From DAIOGN01 sp036745245 (GTDB lineage: Bacteria > Zixibacteria > MSB-5A5 > JAUVRN01): a stretch of DNA of 11,390 bases. Below are positions 1 through 6,567 of the stretch, in pieces. Positions within the stretch are counted from its first letter, which is position 1, and each line of letters opens with the position of its first letter. The notes under the pieces are model-generated. The model had not been told where the DNA came from. It saw only the letters and a list, made by a program, of their open reading frames with translations, and searched no databases. Location: the NCBI GenBank assembly GCA_036745245.1, contig DAIOGN010000110.1:1-11390 (forward strand), in the 5' to 3' direction. The translations under genes were made by a program, and so were the position numbers.

Positions 1-106
1 ACACGAGTTCGCAATCCACTTCGTATCGGCGGCCGGTTTCGCGTTCGGCCTTGGAGACGCCATGGAAGCCGTAAAACGTCATGCGCTGGAGTCGGACCGT
101 CCCCAT
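1..106 (-). CDS. folB: Dihydroneopterin aldolase FolB, N-terminal fragment (cut by window start)
   Basis: FolB converts 7,8-dihydroneopterin to 6-hydroxymethyl-dihydropterin and glycolaldehyde in cytosolic folate synthesis. Only the first 35 residues are inside the window. The minus strand read from ATG at 106-104 gives MGTVRLQRMTFYGFHGV (residues 1-17), then an ER pair at 21-22 and YEVD at 28-31. This is the typical FolB opening: a short beta strand, then Y-x-x-H-G-V-x-x-x-E-R, with the family's catalytic glutamate expected at E21. I chose the ATG at 106 because it restores the first beta strand and has an AGGA 10 nt upstream; an ATG at 82-80 is the alternative. The 106 start overlaps the end of the aminotransferase-like gene by 28 nt, so the two genes are probably co-translated. 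Family assignment is from motif recognition only. Confidence 0.85.
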   Translation of the reverse strand, partial: MGTVRLQRMTFYGFHGVSKAERETGRRYEVDCELV

Positions 107-1296
107 GACTTTCTCATCCTTTTGAGCCGTTGAGACCAGAGGTCACCGATGCGCGCCAGGGCCTTCTCGATCTGCGACGAATCCCGATTGAGAGCGAATC
201 GCAGAAAGCCCTCTCCGGCCTCGCCGAATGCCGAGCCGGGCGCCACGAGCACGCCGGCTCGCACCAGTAGCCGCCGGGCCAGGAGCACATCGTCGCGCCG
301 CGGCGAGCGCACCCAGAAGAAACCGCCCGCGGCGGGCTTGCGATAGGTCCAGCCGAGGGCGTCGAGCCCGCGGGCCATGGCGTCGCGCCTGCGTGCAAAC
401 TCCTGGTTGTTGACGGCGGCCTGCCGTTCGTAGCTGGCGAACGCCGCACTTCCCGCCGCCACCGCGAACTCGCTGGGGGCCGTCGCCAGGCGCGCCTGCG
501 ACTCATGGAGCGCCCGCACGATGTCGGGATGGCCCACGGCCAACCCCACCTTGAGCCCGGGCACGTGATAGGTAAAGGAAAACGAGTGCAGCTCAACGGC
601 CACGTTGCGGGCGCCGCGCACGTTGAGAATCGAAATGGGCGGTGGCTGGTCGAAGTGGATTTCACCGTACGCGAAATCCTGGACCACGATCACGTTGCGT
701 TTGCGGGCCCATTTCACGAGGTCGGCGTAGAATGCTGCATCGGGCGGCGTGGACGTGGGATTGTGCGGATAGTTGATTACCACGATGCGCGGCGCCGGGC
801 CCGACGATGAGAGCCGCGCCAGGTTGGGCAGGTAGTTGCCCGCTTCGCGCAGGGGCATTTCCACCGGCAACCCGCCGGCGTAGCGCACGGCCGTGCGATA
901 ATACGGATACGAAGGCGTGGGCAGCGCCACGTGATCGCCGGGATTCACCAGTGCCATGGCAAGATGGTGTATGCCCTCTCGTACTCCATGCGTGAGCACC
1001 AGGGATCGCGGGCCGGGTCGCACGTCGAATCGGCGCTCGAACCAGGTGCGCGCCGCGTCGTGAAATTTCGCGATGGTGGCGGAGGTGGCAGGCTTCAGAG
1101 CGCCGGACTTGCGCAGGCATGACTCGGCTTCAGCCAGCCATTCGCGATCGGGTTCGAGGTCGGGGGCAAAGCGGCCCAGGTCGATCGTAGCCACCTGTCG
1201 CACCCGCAGGCGCGCCTGAAGACGTTCCAGGTCGGCCAGCTTCGACGGAGCATCGGTCTGGAGCCGATCCGAGGTATCTACGATTACTCTGAGCAT
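79..1296 (-). CDS. Aminotransferase class I/II-fold protein lacking the PLP lysine
   Basis: The fold is that of class I/II (fold-type I) PLP aminotransferases, closest in feel to the LL-DAP/AlaC/aspartate group. Length is 405 aa from ATG 1296, normal for the family. The pocket residues are in order: the YPHNPT loop with N179, then D207 and Y210 in QDFAYGEIHFD, then R366 in FLRFALN, matching aspartate aminotransferase N194, D222, Y225 and R386 in order. The Schiff-base segment, normally SFSK, reads HSFSFTYHVPG. The lysine position is F241 (codon 576-574), and the phosphate-binding arginine eight residues later is K249. The protein therefore should not form an internal aldimine. It may bind PLP non-catalytically or do another reaction; I infer no substrate. 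ATG 1296 is preferred over 1386 because the extra 30 residues look non-conserved. It overlaps folB downstream. Confidence 0.85.
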   Translation of the reverse strand: MLRVIVDTSDRLQTDAPSKLADLERLQARLRVRQVATIDLGRFAPDLEPDREWLAEAESCLRKSGALKPATSATIAKFHDAARTWFERRFDVRPGPRSLVLTHGVREGIHHLAMALVNPGDHVALPTPSYPYYRTAVRYAGGLPVEMPLREAGNYLPNLARLSSSGPAPRIVVINYPHNPTSTPPDAAFYADLVKWARKRNVIVVQDFAYGEIHFDQPPPISILNVRGARNVAVELHSFSFTYHVPGLKVGLAVGHPDIVRALHESQARLATAPSEFAVAAGSAAFASYERQAAVNNQEFARRRDAMARGLDALGWTYRKPAAGGFFWVRSPRRDDVLLARRLLVRAGVLVAPGSAFGEAGEGFLRFALNRDSSQIEKALARIGDLWSQRLKRMRKSWGRSDSSA

Positions 1297-1573
1297 GGGT
1301 ACCGGTGCGCGGAGACTGGGGTTGCACACCGTGGAGGATCGAATTGCCCCGCATCCGTCCGCTCCTGCCACGGAGCAAGCCCACAACTATCTCCTCGAGG
1401 CGGTCAGGGTCAAGGCAGAAGGGGCCGGCGACTCGCCGCCGCGATATCGCTAACCACATGGAGACGTGCAGGTTAGGTGTGGCATCGTGCCGGCTGCCCT
1501 AGGCGCGTCCAATCATCCGCAGGCGAAGCAAGGTATTGTCTCCGCGGGAACGGTCCGGCATCTTTCCGGGCTG

Positions 1574-3013
1574 ATGGAAACGGAAGTCAAAACCGACGAA
1601 GTGCGGCGCGCCGCCTGGGCGGGGCAGTTTTATCCTGCCTCACCCACCGAGTTGTCGCGCACCATCGCCGAGTTTTACGCGGCAGCGGAAAAACCCGAGC
1701 TCGACAGCGACGTGGTGGCCGTGGTGGCACCCCATGCCGGGTACACGTATTCGGGGCGCATCGCCGCGGCGGCCTACAAGCAGCTCGAAGGTCGCGAATT
1801 CGAGGCCGTGGTCGTGGTTTCGCCCTCCCACACCAAGTACTTCCGGGGCATTTCGGTTTACAATGGCGGATCCTACGAAACGCCCCTGGGCGCCCTGCCC
1901 ACCCACTCGGCCCTGGCCAAGCGCCTCACACGTGTGGCGCCCTCCACGATCTACCTCTCGAACATGGGCCACACAGGCGGGGGCCAGTCGGAGCATGCCG
2001 TGGAGGTGCAGCTGCCTTTTCTGCAGATCGTGCTGGGATCGTTCAAACTGGTAGCCGTCGTCATGGGCGAACAGCAGGACTGGCACGTACTCGGCGACGC
2101 CCTGGCGTCCCTGGCCAACGAGCGCCCGGTACTCCTGGTGGCCTCTTCCGACCTCTCGCACTACCACCCGGCCCCCAAGGCATTACGACTTGACAGCGCC
2201 GTCCGGGATGGCATTAAAACCTTCGACCCGGCGGCACTGTCGCACACGTTTGAAGCGGGCAAAGGGGAGGCCTGCGGAGCCGGACCGATTCTGGCCTGCC
2301 TGCACGCCGCTCGCAAGCTAGGCGCAACTCGTTCTCTGATAACGGGTTTCGGCAATTCTGGCGAAACCACGGGCGACGATTCCGGAGTTGTGGGGTATCT
2401 GTCAGCAGTCTGTATTCGGGATAAGGCGGCGCCAACTGCCAAGCACTACGTCCTGAATGCCGATTCGGTAAAGCAGGAAGGGCTTTCGGCAGTCGATCGC
2501 CAGGAGCTGCTTCGCATCGCCCGCCAGTCGGTGGCGTCGGCCGTGTACGGGGGGTCGCCCCCCGAACTCGACAGGGTCGACAAAGCGCTGCGTCAGAGGC
2601 GGGGGGTATTCGTCACTCTGAAAGTGGCGGGTCAGTTGCGAGGCTGTCTTGGATCGGTCGAGGCCACCACGCCACTGGTAGAATCGGTGGTGCGAATGGC
2701 AGTGGCGGCGGCCACAAGGGATCCGCGGTTTGATCCCCTCACCGCAGCCGACCTGCCCGACCTGTCGATCGAGTTGTCGGTGCTCTCGCCGCTTGCGCGG
2801 TGCGACGAGGCCGACTCAATCGAAGTGGGCCGTCACGGCCTCTTGGTGAGAAAGGGAGAGAGATCGGGAGTGCTTCTACCTCAGGTCGCCTCGGAAAATG
2901 GCTGGGATCGACTGATGTTCCTGCGCCACACGTGCCTCAAAGCGGGGTTGGCTGCCGAAGCCTGGCGCGACACCGCCTCCACCCTTTACACATTTGAAGC
3001 GGAGGTGTTTTGA
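1574..3013 (+). CDS. MEMO1-AMMECR1 fusion (AmmeMemoRadiSam proteins B and A)
   Basis: This 479-aa protein joins two domains usually encoded separately. Residues about 8-295 are MEMO-like (AmmeMemoRadiSam protein B): GQFYP near the start, H54 in APHAGYTYSG, H86 in SPSHTKYF, SSDLSHYH (D193, H196) and C234 in GEACGAGP. The 32-residue H54-H86 spacing equals that of human MEMO1 H49 and H81, which bind iron or copper together with C244. Residues about 305-479 are AMMECR1-like (protein A), with the hallmark LRGCLGS (R356-S361) and a Y-T-F-E C-terminal strand. Function is not firmly known; bacterial loci pair these with a radical SAM protein, suggesting a modification system. No radical SAM gene is in the window. 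ATG 1574 is chosen because conserved sequence (AAWAGQFYP) starts soon after; no strong ribosome-binding site is seen. Its stop overlaps the start of the M23 gene. Confidence 0.9.
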   Translation: METEVKTDEVRRAAWAGQFYPASPTELSRTIAEFYAAAEKPELDSDVVAVVAPHAGYTYSGRIAAAAYKQLEGREFEAVVVVSPSHTKYFRGISVYNGGSYETPLGALPTHSALAKRLTRVAPSTIYLSNMGHTGGGQSEHAVEVQLPFLQIVLGSFKLVAVVMGEQQDWHVLGDALASLANERPVLLVASSDLSHYHPAPKALRLDSAVRDGIKTFDPAALSHTFEAGKGEACGAGPILACLHAARKLGATRSLITGFGNSGETTGDDSGVVGYLSAVCIRDKAAPTAKHYVLNADSVKQEGLSAVDRQELLRIARQSVASAVYGGSPPELDRVDKALRQRRGVFVTLKVAGQLRGCLGSVEATTPLVESVVRMAVAAATRDPRFDPLTAADLPDLSIELSVLSPLARCDEADSIEVGRHGLLVRKGERSGVLLPQVASENGWDRLMFLRHTCLKAGLAAEAWRDTASTLYTFEAEVF

Positions 3014-4242
3014 ACCGCCGCTTCGTGGGGCCGGCTTTGCTCGTGCTGATTCTCGGAGTCAGCTTCCTGAAGTCGTTCCCCCTGCCGGAAGAACCTTCGT
3101 CGCGAGAAGTGGTGCAGGCCAACCTGCCGCCCACGTTTGGCGCCGACGTGCTGTGCATGGTGGCCACCGAACTCGGCCGCGGCGAGTCGCTCTACGATCT
3201 CCTGATGCGCGAAGGACTGTCGCCCAAGCTGGCGCTCGAGGCGGGCGCGGCCTTATCACACGTACTGCCGCCCGGGCAGCTTCGCGCGCACGATCTGTTT
3301 GCGTTTCTCTACGAATCCGACAGCGATCTGGCCGCCATCCACTTGGAGCGTTCCCCCATCGAAAAGTACGAGCTGGTGGCCGAAGGCGACGGCTTCAAGG
3401 CGCGGCCGGTGGAGGTGCGAGTCGATACCGTGTTTCGCACCGTGCGGGGCCGGCTCGCGGAGAATCTCTGGACGTCCTTCGTGAATGCGGGCGCATCGCC
3501 CTCCATCATTGTGGCCTACACCGAAGTGTTCGCCTGGTCGGTGGACTTTTTCAGAGAGGCGCGCCCCGGCGACGGCTTCTCCGTGAAATACCCCGAGTAC
3601 TACGTCGACGACGTTGTGGTGGGCACGGGTGAAGTGGAGGCCGCCTACTACGTGCGCGGCGCCGATACACTCTGGGCCTTCCGCTTCTCTCAGGACGGTC
3701 AATACTACGACTACGAAGGCAGGAGTTTGCGCAAGGCACTCCTGCGCGCTCCGCTCAAGTTCTCGCGTGTCTCCAGCGGTTTTTCGCGGCGGCGCCTGCA
3801 CCCCGTATCGCAGGTGGTGCGCCCGCATCTGGCTGTGGACTATGCGGCCGGCACCGGCACGCCCATCTACGCGGCGGGCGACGGGCAGGTGAGCTATGCG
3901 GGGTGGAAGAACGGTCTCGGCAAGTGCGTGGAGATTCGCCATCCCAACGGCTATCGCACGGTGTACGGACACCTGAGCCGCATCTCCTCGGGCGTGGCGC
4001 AGGGCACACGGGTGACCCAGCGCGACCGCATCGGCGCCGTGGGGCAAACGGGCAACGCCACCGGGCCACACCTACACTACGAAGTGTGGCAGGGCGGAAA
4101 GGCCGTGGATCCACGCACACTGAAGCTGCCGGCCGCGGGACCTGTGGCCGACAACCTGTTGCCTGCGTACGTGGCCATGCGCGACGCCGTGGTGCCGGAG
4201 CTTTTGCCCGTGTATGGGCCCATTCTCGCTTCGGCCCCCTGA
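3010..4242 (+). CDS. M23-family peptidoglycan endopeptidase, membrane-anchored
   Basis: Predicted zinc metallopeptidase that cuts peptidoglycan cross-links in the periplasm. Length is 410 aa. A hydrophobic N-terminal segment (about residues 6-22) is a signal or anchor. It is followed by two regions typical of MepM/Csd3-like proteins: a GESLYDLLMREGLS region, and one around AYTEVFAWSVDFFREARPGD. The catalytic LytM/M23 domain lies at about residues 250-370: SSGFSRRRLHPV, zinc ligands H273 and D277 (HLAVD), the YGH motif, and HLH at 354-356 (H356 ligand). All expected catalytic residues are present, so it should be active. The start is TTG at 3010, which overlaps the preceding stop as TTGA; GGAGG at 3001-3005 lies 4 nt upstream. 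This indicates translational coupling to the MEMO1-AMMECR1 gene. The C-terminal codons overlap the next gene by 29 nt. Confidence 0.92.
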   Translation: MNRRFVGPALLVLILGVSFLKSFPLPEEPSSREVVQANLPPTFGADVLCMVATELGRGESLYDLLMREGLSPKLALEAGAALSHVLPPGQLRAHDLFAFLYESDSDLAAIHLERSPIEKYELVAEGDGFKARPVEVRVDTVFRTVRGRLAENLWTSFVNAGASPSIIVAYTEVFAWSVDFFREARPGDGFSVKYPEYYVDDVVVGTGEVEAAYYVRGADTLWAFRFSQDGQYYDYEGRSLRKALLRAPLKFSRVSSGFSRRRLHPVSQVVRPHLAVDYAAGTGTPIYAAGDGQVSYAGWKNGLGKCVEIRHPNGYRTVYGHLSRISSGVAQGTRVTQRDRIGAVGQTGNATGPHLHYEVWQGGKAVDPRTLKLPAAGPVADNLLPAYVAMRDAVVPELLPVYGPILASAP

Positions 4243-4861
4243 GGCATCGCTTTTCCCGCGCCTTCTGCAACGCGCTCGCGGCGCCTGGGAAGATCTCGGT
4301 CGTCCGGTCACGTTGCCGGAAGACGAAAGCCAGTGGCAACAACTCCTGTCCAACATGGGGCCCGTGGAGGGCCCCTTCGATTGGTCGCTTGTGCTGGGAG
4401 CCATGCGGTCCGGACGTCGCGCCCGGCTCACGCATCTCGGGCACATCGTCGAAGCCTGGAGGTGCCATGCCTACGTCGATGCGCGAAGTGCGCTGGCAAA
4501 GCTGGCAGGCGAGTTCGTGCAGCGCGCACACGCCGAACTGGCGGTGGATCTCTGGGCCGAGCTGCCTTTGGGATTCGCCTCGGGTGAGCCTCTCACTGTG
4601 ACGGGTCTTGTGAGCGAACCGGAAGCGACAGATCTCTGGTCGTTGGGCTGGGCGTCTTCGTATGAAAAAATGCCTCCGCAGAGCGACGTGTGGGATCACG
4701 CGCTGCGTCTCACCCGGCCGGTTGCAGGAAAGCGCGTGCTGCTCACCACACCTGTGTTCAATCGTCCGGATGTAGCCTCCGGTTGCGTGCATCTGCTTCG
4801 TGGGAATGGGGCCGCCTGGGTAGGACTGTTCGCTCTGGCATCCGATCTCCGTGGTGAATAA
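4214..4861 (+). CDS. Hypothetical protein, function not recognised
   Basis: I do not recognise this 215-aa protein. It has no obvious signal peptide, membrane segment, nucleotide-binding loop or metal-binding cluster. The middle is rich in A, R and L and probably helical (about residues 70-115). The C-terminal half has beta-like hydrophobic stretches such as KRVLLTTPVFNRP. It is believed real because it fills the space between two recognised genes in the same strand with short overlaps: 29 nt with the M23 gene upstream and 11 nt with the DprA-like gene downstream. Leaving it out would open a gap of about 600 bp inside a packed gene set. ATG 4214 has a GGAG 13 nt upstream, which is long, so the exact start is uncertain. 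No lptC or lptA likeness was seen even though lptB is nearby. Confidence 0.65.
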   Translation: MGPFSLRPPEASLFPRLLQRARGAWEDLGRPVTLPEDESQWQQLLSNMGPVEGPFDWSLVLGAMRSGRRARLTHLGHIVEAWRCHAYVDARSALAKLAGEFVQRAHAELAVDLWAELPLGFASGEPLTVTGLVSEPEATDLWSLGWASSYEKMPPQSDVWDHALRLTRPVAGKRVLLTTPVFNRPDVASGCVHLLRGNGAAWVGLFALASDLRGE

Positions 4862-5714
4862 GCGCACCTCCGCCTGCGTGTTTCTGCGCGAAAGGGTAGG
4901 CCTCGAACCGCACCGCTTCGAAGCGCTGGTGCTCAAGCTGGGCGGCCCGGAAGCGATCTGGAAGGCAACCCCCATGGCCCTGCTGAAGTCGGAAGTCTTC
5001 ACCGATGAACAAATCGGGAAACTGGTGAGGGGCCGCGACGGGCGGAAGGAGTTCGAGAAAGATCTCGAAACCCTCGCGCGCGACGGGCTTGCCGCCGTGA
5101 GTTGTTTCGACGAAGATTTTCCGGCACGCATCCTCGCGATGTCCCACCCGCCGAGCTTTCTCTACCGATCGGGGTCCGACCCGCAGTTGGAGCCGAACCT
5201 GCTTGTGGCGGGAGCCATGGAAGCCGACGCCACGGAGATCGCGGTGGCCGTGGCGATCGGCAAGAAGCTCGCTTCACTCAACGTGGTTCTCGTGTCCAAT
5301 CTCACGGAGGGCCTCGAAACCGCCGCACACGTGGGCGCGCTCTCGGGCGAGGGGAAGCATCGCGTGTTTCTGCCGTGCGGGCATCGCGCCGCCACAGCCT
5401 GGGACTCGGCCTCCGTGCTGGCCCGGGTGATTGAAGCGGGTGCCGTGTACTCCGAATTCGCTCCCGACGCGAAGCCGAATGCTTCCCGTAGAACCGAAGC
5501 GTGCCGTCTTGCGCTGGGGACTGCGCAGGGCATACTCGTACTGGGCAATCTGGATGAGCGCATCTCAGCCGCCGTGACGGCGGCGGCCACCGGTGGCAAA
5601 CCGGTGTTCTATGTGTCCGGCGGTGATCCTGACGATTCTGAGGTTCTCAGGCGCGAGGGTGGCTACCCCCTGGCGGGTCCGGAAAGCCTCGAGCGAATTC
5701 TCCCATTGTTGTAA
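4851..5714 (+). CDS. Degenerate DprA/Smf-like protein
   Basis: DprA (Smf) binds single-stranded DNA and loads RecA during natural transformation. This 287-aa protein follows the DprA plan: a helical N-terminal part (RVGLEPHRFEALVLKLGGPEAI), the pre-Rossmann segment FDEDFPARILAMSHPPSFLYRSGS, and a Rossmann-like core with TAAHVGAL (157-164), a GAVYSEFAP segment and a C-terminal GKPVFYVSGG. Family signature residues have changed. The usual GSR after the first core strand is G121-A122-M123. The usual SGxAxGID is SNLTEGLE (149-156). The usual RNRIIAGL segment reads RRTEACRLALG. The C-terminal winged helix seen in many DprA proteins seems absent. Ligand or ssDNA binding may therefore be lost or altered. 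The GTG start at 4851 overlaps the preceding gene by 11 nt. It could instead be placed more broadly in the SLOG superfamily, to which DprA belongs. Confidence 0.7.
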   Translation: MVNKRTSACVFLRERVGLEPHRFEALVLKLGGPEAIWKATPMALLKSEVFTDEQIGKLVRGRDGRKEFEKDLETLARDGLAAVSCFDEDFPARILAMSHPPSFLYRSGSDPQLEPNLLVAGAMEADATEIAVAVAIGKKLASLNVVLVSNLTEGLETAAHVGALSGEGKHRVFLPCGHRAATAWDSASVLARVIEAGAVYSEFAPDAKPNASRRTEACRLALGTAQGILVLGNLDERISAAVTAAATGGKPVFYVSGGDPDDSEVLRREGGYPLAGPESLERILPLL

Positions 5715-5741
5715 TCCGACAGGCCCCACCCACCGGTTGCC

Positions 5742-5770
5742 TTGCTCGCGCAGGAAGGCGCGGGTATCAT
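5742..5770 (+). promoter_or_regulatory. Weak candidate sigma-70 promoter before lptB
   Basis: TTGCTC (5742-5747) and TATCAT (5765-5770) are 17 bp apart, in the 61-bp gap between the DprA-like gene and lptB. The -10 matches five of six consensus bases and the -35 matches three. The -10 ends 5 bp before the GTG of lptB, so a transcript from here would have almost no leader. AGGAAGG at 5752-5758 is 17 nt from the GTG, too far for a normal ribosome-binding site. This may be chance. Confidence 0.25.
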
Positions 5771-5775
5771 GCCAC

Positions 5776-6498
5776 GTGTCTCTCTCAGGGAACGGACTGG
5801 TGAAAGTCTATCGCGGCCGAGCCGTGGTGGACGGCGTGGACGTGGAGATCAACGAAGGCGAAGTGGTGGGCCTGCTCGGTCCCAACGGAGCCGGCAAGAC
5901 CACCACGTTTTACATCCTCACGGGCTTCCTCAAACCCGACGCAGGGTCCGTGAACCTGGAAGGCCGGGACGTGTCGACCTGGGCCATGTACCGCCGCGCG
6001 CGCGCGGGGATCGGCTACCTGCCGCAGGAGCCGTCCATTTTCCGAAGGCTCAGCGTGGCCGACAATGTGCGCGCCATCGTGGAACTTCAGGACATTCCTC
6101 GCAAGGATCGGGGTGCGCGGGTGCAGGAACTCCTGGGCGAACTCGACATCGCGCATCTGGCAAAGAATCGGGGCTTCGAACTCTCGGGCGGTGAACGCCG
6201 ACGTGTGGAGATCACGCGGGCTCTCGTCACGCACCCCAAGTTCATGCTGCTGGATGAGCCCTTTGCCGGGATCGACCCGATCGCCGTGGAGGACATTCAG
6301 AAAGTGATTCACCGCCTCAAGCAGAAAGGCCTGGGAATTCTCATCACCGACCACAACGTGCGTGAGACGTTGTCGATTTGCGATCGCGCCTATATTATGT
6401 GTGAGGGCCGTATCCTCAAGTCCGGCTCCGCCCAGTACTTAGCCGACGACCCCGAGGCGCGTAAAATCTATCTCGGCGAGAAGTTTCGCTTGAATTAG
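5776..6498 (+). CDS. lptB: LPS export ABC transporter ATP-binding protein LptB
   Basis: LptB is the cytoplasmic ATPase that, with LptF and LptG, drives lipopolysaccharide from the inner membrane towards LptC and LptA. The predicted 240 aa match the usual length (241 in E. coli). Motifs are complete: Walker A GPNGAGKTT (35-43), a Q-loop in GYLPQEPSIFRRLSV, signature LSGGERRRVEI from L136, Walker B LLDEPFAGIDP with D160 and E161, and switch H193 in ITDHNVRETL. The SIFRRLSV, GGERRRVEI and ITDHNVRE strings are diagnostic for LptB rather than other ABC ATPases. GTG 5776 is chosen because the following residues (SLSGNGLVKVYRGRAVV) align with the normal LptB N-terminus. ATG 5769 is out of frame. rpoN follows after 69 bp, the classic lptB-rpoN order, but lptC and lptA are not next to it here. 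Confidence 0.95.
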   Translation: MSLSGNGLVKVYRGRAVVDGVDVEINEGEVVGLLGPNGAGKTTTFYILTGFLKPDAGSVNLEGRDVSTWAMYRRARAGIGYLPQEPSIFRRLSVADNVRAIVELQDIPRKDRGARVQELLGELDIAHLAKNRGFELSGGERRRVEITRALVTHPKFMLLDEPFAGIDPIAVEDIQKVIHRLKQKGLGILITDHNVRETLSICDRAYIMCEGRILKSGSAQYLADDPEARKIYLGEKFRLN

Positions 6499-6567
6499 CC
6501 CTCCAGGGTGCCGATATCAGGAAGGTAGAACAAAGTTTAACAGCAAGGGACGTAACAGCTTAAAGCC

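Noticed and set aside
1480..1495. Sigma-54-like promoter before the MEMO1-AMMECR1 gene
   Set aside because: TGGCA is followed by GG...GC with correct 10-bp spacing, but the TT of TTGC is missing. One such partial match is expected by chance in GC-rich sequence.
1466..1573. N-terminal extension of the MEMO1-AMMECR1 protein from ATG 1466
   Set aside because: The 36 extra residues look non-coding and conserved MEMO sequence starts just after ATG 1574.
1297..1573. Possible small genes in the divergent gap
   Set aside because: Frames here (for example 1305-1502 plus, 1130-1459 minus) are R/P/S-rich with no motif or ribosome-binding site. I see only a plain intergenic region.
3755..5131. Long minus-strand open frame (458 codons)
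   Set aside because: It lies antisense to the M23, orphan and DprA-like genes, has low-complexity R/P/S-rich sequence and matches no family. Long shadow frames are expected in GC-rich DNA.
5769..5771. ATG as the lptB start
   Set aside because: It is in a different frame and leads to an R/G-rich shadow peptide. GTG 5776 restores the normal LptB N-terminus.
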